Source: Limnanthes douglasii subsp. nivea (lineage: Eukaryota; Streptophyta; Magnoliopsida; Brassicales; Limnanthaceae). From it: a stretch of DNA of 64,000 bases. Below the pieces are notes generated by a model, which made no database searches, had not been told where the DNA came from, and saw nothing but the letters and a program-made list of their open reading frames with translations. Both the position numbers and the translations under genes were made by a program. This document shows, piece by piece, positions 45,892 to 58,264 of the stretch; the first letter of the stretch is position 1; every line of letters starts with the position of its first letter. The stretch is from positions 131,362,376-131,426,375 of the forward strand of contig JAUPFV010000002.1 in NCBI GenBank assembly GCA_036936605.1. The letters are read 5' to 3'.

Positions 45892-48500
45892 ATGATTTTC
45901 TACACTCGTACCAAACTCAATGAGAAGAAATTTTTAATGCCTACGCCTGCATGCTATTCATGTATGTCTTCATCTTCCGCTTCAAGTATTGATTCATCAT
46001 TGTGGATTTTGGATTCTGGTGCATCTCATCATATATCACCTCACATGTCAAACTTTGTTTCGTTGTCTCGTGGATTTATCTAATGAAATGAAGGTCAAAT
46101 TTCCTTGGAATTTATAGAGAATTTAGAGCACTGGTGAAGACCCAACATTCTGCTGTGATAAAATACTTCAGGTGTGACTTATGGGGTGAATATACCTCCA
46201 ATGATTTCAAACATTTACATGAATTCGATGGTACTATACATCAATCATCTTGTACTGACACCCCTCAACAAAATGGTGTTTAAAAAAGAAATCATCATCA
46301 TATTGTTGAGTCTGCTCGTTCTTTCATTTTATCAACGGAAGTTCCAACTATTTTTTTTTGGGATAAGAAATTTTGACTGTTATTTATGTGATTAATCGAA
46401 TTCCTACTAGTCATAATGTAGGAATGTCTATATTTTAAAATTTATACATACAACTTCCATATTATTCTTCCCTGAGAATGTTTGGATGTACCTATTTTGT
46501 CATTCGTCCTCACGTTGAACACAAAAAATTGGATTCTAAAGCAGTTATATGTGTATTTCTAGGTTATGCTGTTACACAGAAAAGTTATTATTGTTATGAT
46601 TCCACCAATCATAAGCTATATGTATCTTGTCATGTCACGTTTTTTGAGCATATCCCATCTTATTCGATTCCAATAAAATTGCATGATGTAACGAATACGG
46701 GCCTTCAAGGTATTGATCCTTTTAAAATTGACAATGATATATCTTTTGACATTATTGTTCCAGCTCGTGAGACATCTACAACAGTTTATATTACTTGTAC
46801 TCCATCAATGCCTGAGCCAACTCATTTCTCTAGTTGAACAACAGATCCTCCACCTGTCATCAGATCCACTCATATATGTAAGTCTAATGAACTACCAGAT
46901 TTTACGTACTTTTCTTACTCAACTTGTTTTTATTTTTTCATAGTAACATAAATCATTTGTATGAACCTCAATCGTTTCAAAAATCTATTTTTATCCTCGT
47001 TGGTAAAATGCTATAGTCGAAGAGCTTACTGCTCTTTATCATACTCATACATGGAATATAGTTAAACCTCCACCTGTAAGCATATAATCGGTTCTCAGTT
47101 CGGTTTTTAAAATTAAAACAAAGGTTCATGGGTCTGTTGAAAGACACAAGGCTCGTTTTATAGCAAAAAGATATTCACAGATGTATGGAATGGATTATGA
47201 TGAGACATTTTCCCCAGTGGTAAAAATGACGATAGTTCATAATTTTATTGTGGTTGCATCTGTTCGCCAGTGGAAGATATTCCAACTAGATGTCAAAAAT
47301 GCATTTTTGAATGGTGATCTTCATGAGAAGGTTTACATGAATCCTTCTCCAGGGTTTTCTCTCCAGTCAGGTGAAGTTTGCAACTTAGGAAAACTTTATA
47401 TCGTCTCAAACAAGCTCATCGTGCTTGGTTTAAAAAAATTCTCTATGGTTATTATGTCACTTGGTTTCCTTGCTAGCAATCATGATTCAACCTTATTTAT
47501 CAGATTTACACGTGCAAGATGAATTATTTTATCCATATATGTAGATGATTATCATTACAGGTGACGGTTTTGATGTCATTGAGGTACTAAAACGTGATTT
47601 GGCTAAGCCTTTTGCGATGAAGGACTTTGGATAATTATGTTATTTTCTAGGTATTGAGGTAGCTCACTCTCCAAAAGGTTATATTCTCTCTCAGATAAAA
47701 TATATATCTGATTTATTCGAGCGAGCGCGATTTTTAAATAATAGGACGGTATATACCCGTCTTGAAACCCGTCTTGAAACCAAATCTTAGTACTATCTAA
47801 ATAACGGTGTTCCTTTGTTAGACCCAACTCTATATCGAACTCTTGTAGGGAGCTTGGTTTATATTATAGTTACTCGACCAGATATAGTTTATGTTATTCA
47901 TATGGTTAGTGAGTTTGTTATCGATCCTACATCCGTCCATTGGGAAGTTATTCTTCGAATATTGAGATATCTTTGTGGCATTTCAGTTCCAGATCATTTT
48001 GTTTCCTTTGACCTATTCACTTGAACTGCATGTCTATAGCGATACTGATTGGGATATTGATCCTTATGACAAAAAATATATTACTGGTTTATGTATTTTT
48101 CTTGGATATTTATTAATCTCATGGAAAAGAAAGAAACAAAATGTTGTCTTTAGATCATCTACTGAAGCCGAGTACCGTGCTATGGTCTTGACCATATGTG
48201 AGATTATTTGGCTATGATGGCTTCTTGCAAATATGAGGGTTAATGTTACTAAACCCAATTCCTTACATTGTGATAACAAAAGCGTCATGCAGATAGAAAA
48301 TAATTATACTTATCATGAGAGGACGAAGCACATTGAAATAGATTGTCACTTCACTCGCCATCATCTTCAGATCGGAACCATCTCGCTTCCATATGTTATA
48401 TTAGCTTTGCAGGTTGCTGATATTTTCACGAAGACTCAATCAACAATGCGGTTTATTTTCTTTGTGACAAACTCTCAATGCTTATTATTGTTGCATTGTG
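45892..48500 (+). pseudogene. Copia pol remnant: protease, integrase, RT, RNase H
   Basis: Protease: WILDSGASHHIS with the catalytic D-S-G-A at about 46010-46040. A short gap skips most of the integrase core; its end appears as TPQQNGV (46259-46281), then LRMFGCTYFVIRPHVEHKKL and CVFLGYAVTQKSYYCYD. RT: YDETFSPVVKMTIV, QLDVKNAFLNGDLHEKVYM, a YVDD box near 47540 and the TRPDIVYVIHMVSEF block near 47875. RNase H: VYSDTDWDID, KKQNVVFRSSTEAEYRAM, CDNKSVMQI and HIEIDCHF, ending with VADIFTKTQS. In an active element these mature and copy the RNA and insert the cDNA. Stops and shifts at about 46083, 46837, 47522 and 48217 make this copy inactive. Confidence 0.85.
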
Positions 48501-48514
48501 AGTTTGAGAGAGGG

Positions 48515-48616
48515 AATTAAAGATGTAATTCTTACACTTTCTAAATAAACAGAAACCATAGTCGGTTCTTAGTAGCTTCTTTTTATTCTTTATTTTCTCT
48601 CTCTTTGTTTATTAAC
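48515..48616 (+). repeat. Right LTR of the Copia element
   Basis: About 102 bp after GAGAGAGGG, containing TGTAATTCTTACAC and ending TTTATTAACA. It pairs with 44793-44896. Confidence 0.7.
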
Positions 48617-50602
48617 ATGAATCTACTCATATTTAACTTCTGAATTCCATAATACTATATTAAGTCTATCTTAAACTAAATGATATTATAAATTTGAGAG
48701 ATAATTGTATCATTTATGAGAGATTCTCTTAATATTATAAATAAATCTATTTATCTTACAAACCATTAACGTTGATCAAAATTTAAATACACTTATTACA
48801 AACATGTTGACCTTCATTTGAGACAGTTAATAAAGCTTAATGATTATCTTAAAATATTCTTTGTTTGACTTAAATGAAAGTTCGCTTATAAATTAAATAT
48901 TTTCATATTTAGTGAACCCCTTGTAATAGTAGACATCTTGTATATCTTATCATGTTACATTTCTTTTCTTTACGTAACATATAAGAACCTAATCTCAATT
49001 TCTTATATCAATGCTATTTTTTTATACTTATATACAATTTAGAGTTGGAATTATGTGTGACACTACAAAAGATTAAAATGAATTCTTTCTTTACATTGTA
49101 AGAATATTTATGTTCTTGTATAACTTTTTACGCCATTACATGAGCTAAAACTGGATCCTTATGTTAGGCCGTAAATAATCTTAACGTTTATTTAGAATTT
49201 TTTTATGGCGCTACCAAAATTGAAACTAAATTATTATGTTACATCATAAATCATCTTTGTATTATTTATAACAATTTATGTAAATATTCGTTATAACTAA
49301 ATATACAATATTTTATTTATCTATGTTTGTGGATCTTTTTAAGGACATATACTTACTTACTTTACATAATTTCTTGAGGATGTTGTGTTTGTTCTTCATG
49401 AACAACTGCAATTATTTATTCTTAAGTGTATATTTGAAAGTTAATTTTTAGAGAAAAAAAATTATTCTTATGATTGGTAATGAAAAACCGAATTAGTATC
49501 TTACTTTTTAGTGCAAATGTTGATTTTAATAACTAATAAAATTGTTACAATATGAAAGCCTATAATAAGGCTTGAACATAATTACCCTAATTATAAAGAG
49601 AGTTTTGAATTTTCTTGAAAATTAAAACGGGAACCAAATGCTTAAATTTTCCTTTCCTTTTTCCTTTGAATTGAACTTCTAGTATACTAAAATTTTCAAA
49701 TAGAAAACTTAATCGAAATCAAAGTTTCTTTTGTCTATATAGAGCTTCCGTAGCATCAATCAGAACTTTTCTCGAGTTTATTATAAAAAAGAGTTAGAAA
49801 CTGACGCAAAATATCTGAATTTCCTTACTTAAACTTTTAATTGAGAGGGACTAGACAATTTTGTTCGAAATACCAATAAGTTCTTTGATGAATTCCATAT
49901 TCTGTAAACTTTTCTTCTTCGCGGTAACTGTGGACATATATGTTTTCTCATTGTCCTTGTTTATCTTTTGTCTTAAGTTGTAGTATTAAACCTAAATAAT
50001 TATCGTTTGAATATGAATGAATTTTTTATATTGTTTTTTAGATTCAAAGTTGTTTATTGGTTACTTTACCTCAAGATTAATGTATTGTCTCAAATATAAA
50101 TTTGGTTGTGTGATTAAACTTAAACATATATAGAATGGACACAATTCTAACATGTTGGTACTATCAAAATATACTCCATTTTCCCTCTTCCCCATAAGAC
50201 TTCATTTTGGTAACATCCCCAAATGCATATGTGTTTCAAATAAAGTTTTTTTATTAGTTTAATGTTAGTGTACCGTTTTTAATAACTACTTCATAATGTA
50301 TTGTGTTAAGAATTGATTTTTTTGCACTTTAAATAAATAATCAGGATTATGACATTGTTAGTTGAGTAATATCTCCCATATTAGCGGCAACCATCAGGTA
50401 TACAATATATATTCTTACTCAATTTATAAAATACTTGAACTTGTCAATCATTTGTAATTATGGTGAAGTAAATTATCTATAAGAATGTGTTATTTTGGCC
50501 ATCCTTACATAAAAATTATTTGTAGATAACTTTCTAAAAATTTAATACTTATATAGTTTTTAATGCATCCAATTTACTTTACTTGGTCTATTTCCCATTG
50601 AT
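48617..50602. other. AT-rich stretch, no gene seen
   Basis: No ORF above chance, RNA or repeat family is supported over these 2 kb. It ends at the ATATC target duplication (50603-50607) of element C. Confidence 0.5.
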
Positions 50603-50607
50603 ATATC

Positions 50608-51098
50608 TGGTGTGGATAAAAATGGCCTAGGGGTAGGCAAGTAATTTCAAGTGGAGTTTTAAGGCGGTGTAAGGGTGTTTCAAGGTGGTGTGAGGGTGTT
50701 TCAAGGTGGTGTGAGGGTGTTTCAGGGTGTTTCAATGTGGAGAGAGAATTAAGCAGCTTGACAGCAGTTAATTTTTCTTACCCATAGTTAATGCTGGTGG
50801 TTGGGTATTTATAGTATGATATTTGGGCCCTTATGGGCTTTCGGGTCATGTTTAATGGACCCGGGTCATGTTTAAAGACCCATGAGTTTTAAGCAGATGG
50901 GCAGGTAGCTTAGTCAGAAAGTGTTTAGGTTTTTTAGTACTTTAGTCATAGTTCGAACAGCCTTAGGCTCACAGTGTTCGAAGTCATCTATCCGGTTCAA
51001 AAGTCCTGTCCGATTTAAGTTCTTAGTGTCTGTCCGGTTTACGGAGAGACTTACATTGGTCTGCCCTTCTGGGGAGCATTCCGAATTCGGACTCATCA
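50608..51098 (-). repeat. 3' LTR of element C
   Basis: 491 bp. It holds one more copy of a 21-bp unit (GGTGGTGTGAGGGTGTTTCAA, near 50663-50705) than the other LTR. A TATA-like ACTATAAATACCC lies on the minus strand near 50806-50818. TGTCCGG-type motifs recur three times at 50987-51043. Confidence 0.92.
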
Positions 51099-51427
51099 GG
51101 AGCCCCTTTTTTAGGTGTTTGAACAAGCGTCCTTGTCAAAGAACTAAAAAACAGTCCGATTTAGGAAGTGGTTTTCAATTCGAAGAGAGTTGAGGATAAA
51201 CCCGGACAGACCGAACGTTACGAATTCCAAACGGTTCTTGCCAGAGTTAATGGGACACGTGTCACCCTCTGGTTGGTCACTTTAGCCATTTTTTCACCTT
51301 GAACTTCACACCACTTTCTCGAACAAGTTACCTCTTTTAAATGCCATTAATGACATCAGCGCCGTCTTTTAATCATTGCCCAACTTTTCGGATTCTCCTA
51401 GGAATCAACTCCTTTTTTCACATTTAC

Positions 51428-51434
51428 TATAAAT
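51428..51434 (+). promoter_or_regulatory. TATA-like box of the antisense gene in element C
   Basis: TATAAAT, 104 bp before the ATG at 51538, followed by a C/T-rich leader. The spacing fits a plant promoter with a 5' leader of about 75 bases. Element A has TATATAAAT at a matching place. Confidence 0.45.
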
Positions 51435-51537
51435 TCTAATTCACTTCTCACTGTCTCATTATCTCTTTCAAATTTCACTCTGCCATTTTACTCAGAGCTT
51501 TATCTCTCTAAAATCTTCAAAACTTTCTTGGCTGTTT

Positions 51538-54523
51538 ATGTTTACAGCAAGAACAGCACTGATCAAGGGCGGCTGGCTTAATCTCTCGGAATTGGAGAAA
51601 GCTCAAAGAGTTGAGAAGGAAAAAAGACTTGCAGCAGGGCTACCATCGTCGCCTGTTGAGAAACCAGCCCCTTCAATCGAAGAATCTGACAGAGGCTCAT
51701 CTTCTTCTAAAGGTACCAAGCCAAAAAGGTTTTTTCAATCAACGCTCTCCCCCATAGTATCTGGCTCCTCAGTTCAGGAGTCGATCCCTGCTGTTGAACC
51801 GGGAGTTACTGTCACAAGTGTTAGGAAAAAATCTTCTTTCATTGCTATGGGGTCTGACTCTGACCATTCCCCGGACAAGCTAATCATGAAAAGGCCAAGT
51901 CGGTTGGTCAAAGGGCTTTCTTCTAAAAACACACCCTCGAAATCGGGGGCAAAAGATAGTGTATCAGGGTCTGGGGCAACTATAAGGGCTCCCCGGGAGA
52001 GGCTGTCAGGACTAGAGGCCAGCAGCCCACTACCCCCCAAGGAATCTTCTATCTCAGAAACTCAAATTGAGGTGAGAAGTCGAGTAAATACGGACAGCCA
52101 ACAGTCCGGAGGATCAGCTCTGCCAAGCCTCAATCCTCCCCGGATTATTTCTACTGAAGCTCCCCCAACGATTATGGAGGAGAGGATGGAGGACTCCACT
52201 GAGGAGGTTAGATTTGAGTCCGAGTCCTCCGGACAGGCTGATACTGCTATCGTTGTTGCCAAGAAGGGCAAAGAGGACTTGTATCTGAGGCGTCCGGATC
52301 TGCCGGAGAGCCTTGAAGGGAAAGTGGGGCCATGCTTTCATAAAGTGGAGTTCAAGTATCTTTTGGCCTTGTTGAAGCCCAAGTACGCGTTCATCCATAC
52401 TTCAGATCTGGGTAGATTGCGCACAAAGTGGGGGATCCCTGAGAACGTAAAGATAAGGATTCCCATCGATCCGGAGACCCCGATGGATTGTAAAAAGAAT
52501 GAAATAGTCTTCTTTACGGAGCTATTCAATTGGGGACTCAGGTTCCCACTGGACCCAGAGATAGTGCGCTACTTTCACTTGGTCAAACTCTGCCCATCAC
52601 AGCTAAGCCCCAACGGTTAGTTCACCTTGATGTCATGTATTATGGCGTTTAGGTTATCCGGAATCCCTCTTCCTATGGAAGAGTTTGCAGCTGTGGCCAA
52701 CTTCTGCAAACATAATCAGTTCCCCTTCTACCATTTCAACATGAGGAACGATCTTAAAGCTGTCGATGATCTCCTGGAGTCGGAGAGCAAATGGAGGAGC
52801 CAATTCTTATTTGTCAGTGGCTCATGGGAGAATGGCAAGAAAATCAAGACCGGAGAGAATCCAAGCCTCCTTAGGATTAGATGGAGGAGTGACCGTAAGT
52901 CTTCACTTTAAGCTTCTGTTCGAATTTCTCTTTTCTTTTAAGTTTATGCTAATTAGTTTCTCTTTTGTTTTATCAGAGCTGCCAAAGGAGTTCGGAGACT
53001 ACCTGAAGGCCGGACAGGTCACCTGTGGCAAAATCAACGCTTGGGCCGCAGAGAACTGGGAGAACCGGTTCCATAAAGCCTTCACTTCTGGGAACTTAGC
53101 AAGGTCTCACCTGTGGAACAGCACAGGTCGAAGAGACCTAACTTGGGAGGAGTTCTCCACCCAACCTGATGAAGACATCGTGCTGAGAAGGTCTCATGAA
53201 CTGGATGGGACTCTCTTCCTGCCTGCCCGGGCCAGAGCCCCAAGTAAAATGAAGGGCAAGAAGAAGAAAGGCAAGAGGGTGGCAGGTGACGATGAGAAGG
53301 AGGCCCCAACAGACACAGAAGGACTGGCACAGGTTCAAATTGATGCAGCCCTTTTACAAGTGGTGGAACAGGAGAGCGAGAAGCAGGAAGTGAACCTCCA
53401 TAAGCCCTCAAGGGCTTCTAAGAGGACTCGCAAGCAAACAAGTGAGAGTGCTGATAGGGAGGCTAAGAAGAAGAAGACTTCCGAAGGAGATGAGGTTGCT
53501 CTCCGGGACCCGGAGCCTTCTTTCCCTACTGACCCTACACTGGCCGAAGAGATCCCAAGAGACTTTCAAGAAGAGATCCCAAGGGAATTCCACACAGATG
53601 AAGTTGAGGGGGGAGAGCTTAACTTAGACGAAATGGACATCACCGGTCTGGGTGGACTTGGTGAATATTTTCTTGGGCTGCCCAGAGACGAGTTCGCAGG
53701 GCCCTATGTCCCTCCAAGCAGCTCCAACACAGTTAACTTCAACGGTAAGACTTTTATGGTTTCCAGTGAGAGGGATGTTATAGCCCATTCTATCCTTAGC
53801 AACGTGCAGCCAATACTTACTTTGGAAAGGCAAGTCCGAAGTCAGGCAGACACCATCAAAGACTTCAAGTTGGAGAAGGAAAAACTGTCCGAGGACCTCC
53901 GGACTGCTGCCAATAAGGTTGATTTGCTCAAGGAGGCAAATGATCAGCTAAAGAAGAATCAAGATGAAAGCAACACAAAAGCTGCTTCCTTGGAAGATAC
54001 CGTAAAAGATCTCCGGGCTAAGCTGTCCGGACTGGAGAAGGACCTGACAGCCTCAAGAGGAGAAACTGCAGCAAAGGAGAAGCTCGTCACCAACCTGACC
54101 ACTGACAAAATTGCTTTAGAGAATGCAGTGACTCAGGCTGTTGAAGAGAAAGCTGCTTTGGTGAGGGATCAAGAGGCCATGATCAAGGCCAGGATCAACG
54201 CCTATGCCAGGGAGATGATCCAAAGCGAGGAGCTAATGATCCAAAAGGTAAAGTTTGATATGGTCCTCCTGTTTCATGAGAAATTCCCGAAGAGGAGACT
54301 AGGGGAATTATGGCGCTATGTGGATGATGATGATCTCCCATACTGGACCATGGTTGATGAGGGGTACTCCGGTGAGTCTTCGTCCGGTGAAGAAGAGGAA
54401 ACCGGAGAGAGCCCAGGTGAGGAAGAGATTGACCCCAAGGGTAAAAAGATAGTCGAAGAGAAAAGCGACATCAAGGGCAAGAAAGCAAATGAGGGTGAGC
54501 CATCTTCAAAGGCTCAACCTTAA
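51538..54523 (+). CDS. Antisense accessory gene of element C (spliced, Transposase_28-like), one internal stop
   Basis: Exon 1 is 51538-52894 and exon 2 is 52977-54523; joined they give 967 residues with one TAG (52618-52620) where element A has Trp. Residues 1-245 are Ser/Pro-rich and start MFTARTALIKGGWLNLSE. Residues about 245-455 form a domain with LFNWGLRFPLDPEIVRYFHL and KLCPSQLSPNG, then GIPLPMEEFAAV, resembling the Pfam putative gypsy type transposon family. A basic Lys-rich part with nuclear-signal-like KKKKGKR follows. About residues 733-890 form a long coiled coil, and the tail is acidic (DDDD, GEEEETGE). It is transcribed toward the integrase, ending 455 bp from it (convergent). 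Extra antisense ORFs are known from Tat-lineage elements; their function is unknown. Splicing is predicted, not shown. The start is the first ATG, conserved in A and B. Confidence 0.8.
52895..52976 (+). other. Predicted 82-bp intron of the antisense gene
   Basis: Begins GTAAGT and ends TTTTATCAG after a T-rich stretch. Removing it joins ...RWRSD to LPKEFGDYLK in frame (phase 1). Without removal the first frame stops within 18 bases. Elements A and B carry introns of 78 and 77 bp at the same position and phase. Confidence 0.8.
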
Positions 54524-54977
54524 CCTATAATTTATTTTGTTTATCTTTTGTTCGAACTAAAGTCCTTGGAAGGCCAATGCACTCTTTTTGTGATGTTGTC
54601 CGTATTATTCGGACAGATTTTTGTACTGTGCCCAACCTTACTCAAAAAGTCCTTGGAAGGCCAAGGCAGTTTTAAATTGTTGAATGAATATCTTATTTTG
54701 CTCAACCATCCTCTTCTTTCATTGTTTGTTTAAATAGCTGGAGTTTAAATAGTTTTATTGTATTATGAGAGTATTAAGACTTTCCGGCTAGAATTTAAAT
54801 AGCCCTTAGATCTTTTAACCCGGGTAGTATGATAAGAGACAAAATGTTTAAAAATACTTAGAGAATTTTGAAGAAGGCACCAAATTTCATTGAAAACTCT
54901 CCGTGCCACCGAAGAGGGGAAGGTATGCCCCCAAATATTTACATGGATGTTTAAACAAGTAAATATTTACATAAGTT

Positions 54978-56399
54978 TTATTCCAAGTACATTCGAAGGT
55001 GTTCAATATTCCAAGGGTGAGTTAAAACCCTGCCATCTTTGTCTTCCAACCAGTATGTCCCAGGCTTGATTCTTTCAACCACAGTGTACGGACCCTCCCA
55101 AGTTGGGGCCAGTTTTCCGAAGAGCTTTTCCTTAGTATGCAAGAAAACTTTCCTTAATACTTTATCTCATGGTTGAAAATATCTTCTTTTAACTTTAGAA
55201 GCAAACCTGCTTCTCATCAAGCCCTGATAGTGTGCCATTCTAAGATGAGCTTTCACCCGTCTTTCTTCGATCAAATCAAGCTGATTTCTAATTGCCATCT
55301 CATTAGCCTGTCCGGAGAAGTTATGGACACGAAAGGAGGGGAGTGTCTTCTCTATGGGGGCTACTGCATCCATTCCATAGACCAAGGCAAAAGGGGATTC
55401 TTGTGTTGCAGCCCCAGGTGTTGTCCGGTAGGCCCACAAGACTTCTTGTAGATAACTAGGCCACTTCCCAGCAGCCCCTTCCAAATTTTTCTTTAAACCG
55501 GACAGTATCGTTCTATTAGCCACCTCAACTTGCCCATTGGCTTGTGGGTGGAAAGGTGAAGAAAAGCAGTGCTGAATTCCTCTTGAGGCACAGAAACTTT
55601 CCATCTCTCTATTGTCAAACTGTGGCCCATTGTCTGTTGTTATTTTCTGGGGGACACCAAATCTGTAACATATGTTGGATAGAATGAATTTTATGACAGC
55701 TTTTGAGGTTGTCCCTGCCAAGGGAGCTGCTTCTACCCACTTCGAGAAGTAGTCAATGGCTATAATTATAGTTTTACGCCCTCCAGACGCCACAGGGAGA
55801 GGCCCAACTAAGTCCAATCCCCATCGAGCAAAAGGGATGGGCTCAGAAATTGATTCCAAAGGAATGGCTGGTACATGAATTTCATTGTTGTACCTCTGAC
55901 ATGGGTCACACCTTCTTACCAGCTCCTTAGCATCTTTCATAATCGATGGCCAATAGTATCCGGAGAGTAGCAATCTTCTTGTTAAAGCTCTAAATCCACA
56001 ATGGGCTGATCCCTCACCATCATGTAATTCGGAGAGAACTGTCTGTGATTCATGATCCCCTAAACAACGTAGGAGAGGTTTGTTATAGGATTTTTTGTAC
56101 AACACTTCTCTTAACATAAGGAAACCACGAGCCCTGTGCTTCAATGTTCTGGCTTGTGATTTATCCAAGGGCATGATGCCATCGGACATATATTGTATAA
56201 GAGGAGACCTCCAGTCTTGAGGCCGATTCACTTGTACTTCAAAGACTTCCTCTTTTATACCTTCATTGAGTTGAATAGAAGGGCTTTCAAGCACATGGAT
56301 CCATGGGTAGGACTCCGTATATGCTATCATTGCTAGTGAGTCTGCTAGCTCATTTTCTGCCCGGGGGATGTGCTCATAGATAATAGCTTTAAATTTCAA
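54978..56399 (-). pseudogene. Integrase of element C (with end of second RNase H)
   Basis: 410 open codons start in the tail of the second RNase H (YEHIPRAENELADSLAM). The zinc-binding HHCC region follows (LHDGEGSAHCG, RRCDPCQRY). The catalytic core has all three acids: Asp in IIAIDYFSKWVEA, Asp in KITTDNGPQFD and Glu in QANGQVEVANRT. The C-terminal region runs through KAHLRMAHYQGLMRS. After YFQP an in-frame TGA interrupts the frame; beyond it the family's end (FGKLAPTWEGPY and EHLRMYLE) is intact to 54978. Integrase inserts the element cDNA into chromosomes. Apart from the TGA this is a well-preserved copy. Confidence 0.88.
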
Positions 56400-56410
56400 C
56401 GCTTCATTTT

Positions 56411-58201
56411 TTAGGAGGAGTAAATACTTTCCAACTGTTCTTTTCTAGCTTTTGATAGGCCCAAGGCCTGGTGGACTAGCAACTGGGAGTCACTTAGTAG
56501 CTTGACTCTTTTAGCTCCACAAATGTAGGCCAATTTTAATCCAGCTATAGCTGCTTCGTATTCGGACTCATTATTGGATGCCCTGAAAGCAAAACAAATA
56601 GCTTGGAACATGTTGTCCCCGTATGGGGAAGTGAGACATATTCCTGCCCCAGATCCCATGGAACTGGATCCTCCGTCTGTTCGGACAATCCACACTTTCT
56701 TGTTTTTTGAATCAGTAGGTTGCTTCGAATCTCTGGCAGAGTGGAATTCAACCAGAAAATCAGCCACAGCTTGGGCTTTTACCGCTGTCCGGGGAGCAAA
56801 GTCTATGTCGAAGTCCCCCAACTCTACTGACCACTTGGTCATTCTGCTTGAAATGTCTGCTTTTTGAAGGACATTCTTTAAAGGGAAGGACGTTCGGACA
56901 ATGATAGGATGAGCCTGGAAGTAGGGCCTCATTTTCCTTGCAGCTATCACCAAGGCTAATGCCAGTTTTTCAAGTTTCAAGTAACGCCTCTCAGCATCAA
57001 TCAAGATTTTGCTGACGTAGTACACTGGGTGAGGATGCCCATCAACCTCCCTTACTAGCACAGCACTGATGGCACAACTTGAAACAGCCAGATATACAAA
57101 GAGAGTCTCCCCATCAACCGGTTTGAACAAAGTTTTGGGAGAGGAAAGATGTTTCTTGATTTCATTAAATGCTTCATTACACTGTGGTGTCCATTCGAAC
57201 CCCTTTGCACCCTTCAGGGTTTGAAAGAATGGAGCACACCTATCCGAAGACCTGGATATGAATCGGTTCAAGGCAGCCAATCTCCCCGTTAATCGCTGTA
57301 CTTCTTTAATGTTTCAAGGAGGCTCCATTTGGAACAAAGCATTGAGTTGGTCCGGGTCGGGCTGTATTCCATGCTCACTTATGATATACCCTAAGAACTT
57401 CCCGGACTGCACTCCGAACACACACTTTTCAGGGTTTAGCTTCAAATTTACTTTGGCCAAGTTGGCGAAAGTCTCTTGGAGGTCGGACAAGTGCAACTGC
57501 TCATCCACGCTTTTCACCATCATATCGTCAATGTAAACCTCCATGTTTCTTCCAATTTGATCAGCAAATGCCTTGTTGACTAACCTTTGATAAGTAGCCC
57601 CAGCGTTTTTCAAGCCAAAGGGCATCACCTTGTAGCAATGTAGACCCCTATCAGTGACAAACGTAGTATGCTCTTGATCTTTTGGATCTACTTGGATCTG
57701 ATTGTACCCGGAGAAGGCATCCATGAATGAGAGAAGCTTGTTCCCAGAAGTAGAGTCTACTAACTGATCTATCCGGGGGACCGGATACCAATCTTTTGGA
57801 CAAGCTCGATTGAGGTCTGTGAAGTCAATGCACATACACCATTTGCCATTCTTCTTTTTCACTAAGAAAGGATTGGCAGTCCACAAAGGGTATTGAGATT
57901 CTTTAATGTGCCCCATCTTTGTGAGCCTGTCAACCTCTTGTACAATGACATCAGCCTTTTCTTTTGAGAAAGCTCTCCTCTTTTGTACCACTGGTGCCAC
58001 ATCTCTCCGGACAGACAGGCGATAGGAAATCACCTCTGATGGAACTCCAGTAACATCAGCGTTGCACCAAGCAAAAACATGCTGATGGTCTTTCAAGAAT
58101 TTCAACATTCCTTCCTTCAGCATTGGTGGCATTTTGGATCCTATCTTGACGCTTTTTCCTTCTTCCAAGCAGTGTGTTTCAACCTCTTCAATCGGAATCA
58201 A
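56411..58201 (-). pseudogene. Reverse transcriptase and two RNase H domains of element C
   Basis: RT (58201-57314) is complete: HVFAWCNADVTGVP, KKKNGKWCMCIDFTDLNRA, LSFMDAFSGYNQIQ, FVTDRGLHCYKVMPFGLKNA, the catalytic VYIDDMMVKS and KFLGYIISEHGI. A TGA in PP*NIKEV replaces the CGA found in element A. The first RNase H has VYLAVSSCAISAVLV, lacking the first catalytic Asp, as expected for the degenerate RNase H of the Tat lineage. The second has VRTDGGSSS, NNESEYEAAIAGL and LLSDSQLL, with all acids present. A frameshift after KARKEQLE (about 56425) cuts the link to integrase. Confidence 0.88.
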
Positions 58202-58264
58202 TACTCCAGGGGTCTCTCTGGGGTCATCAATTTCACCCTCACCCCCAGAAAGGCCCTCAAACTG

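Larger units (their letters stand above)
44793..48616 (+). mobile_element. Copia element with LTRs of about 100 bp
   Basis: LTR-like ends at about 44793-44896 and 48515-48616 share TGTAATTCTTACA, TTCTCTCTCTTT and TTTATTAACA. The primer site TGGTATCAGAGC follows at 44897-44908, and the purine tract GAGAGAGGG precedes the right LTR. Between them lie, in Copia order, protease, integrase, RT and RNase H remains. Length is 3.8 kb and a large part of gag and integrase is missing. A target duplication was not found, so the exact outer start is uncertain. It shares its leader and 3' end with the non-coding element at 12074-13660. Confidence 0.8.
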
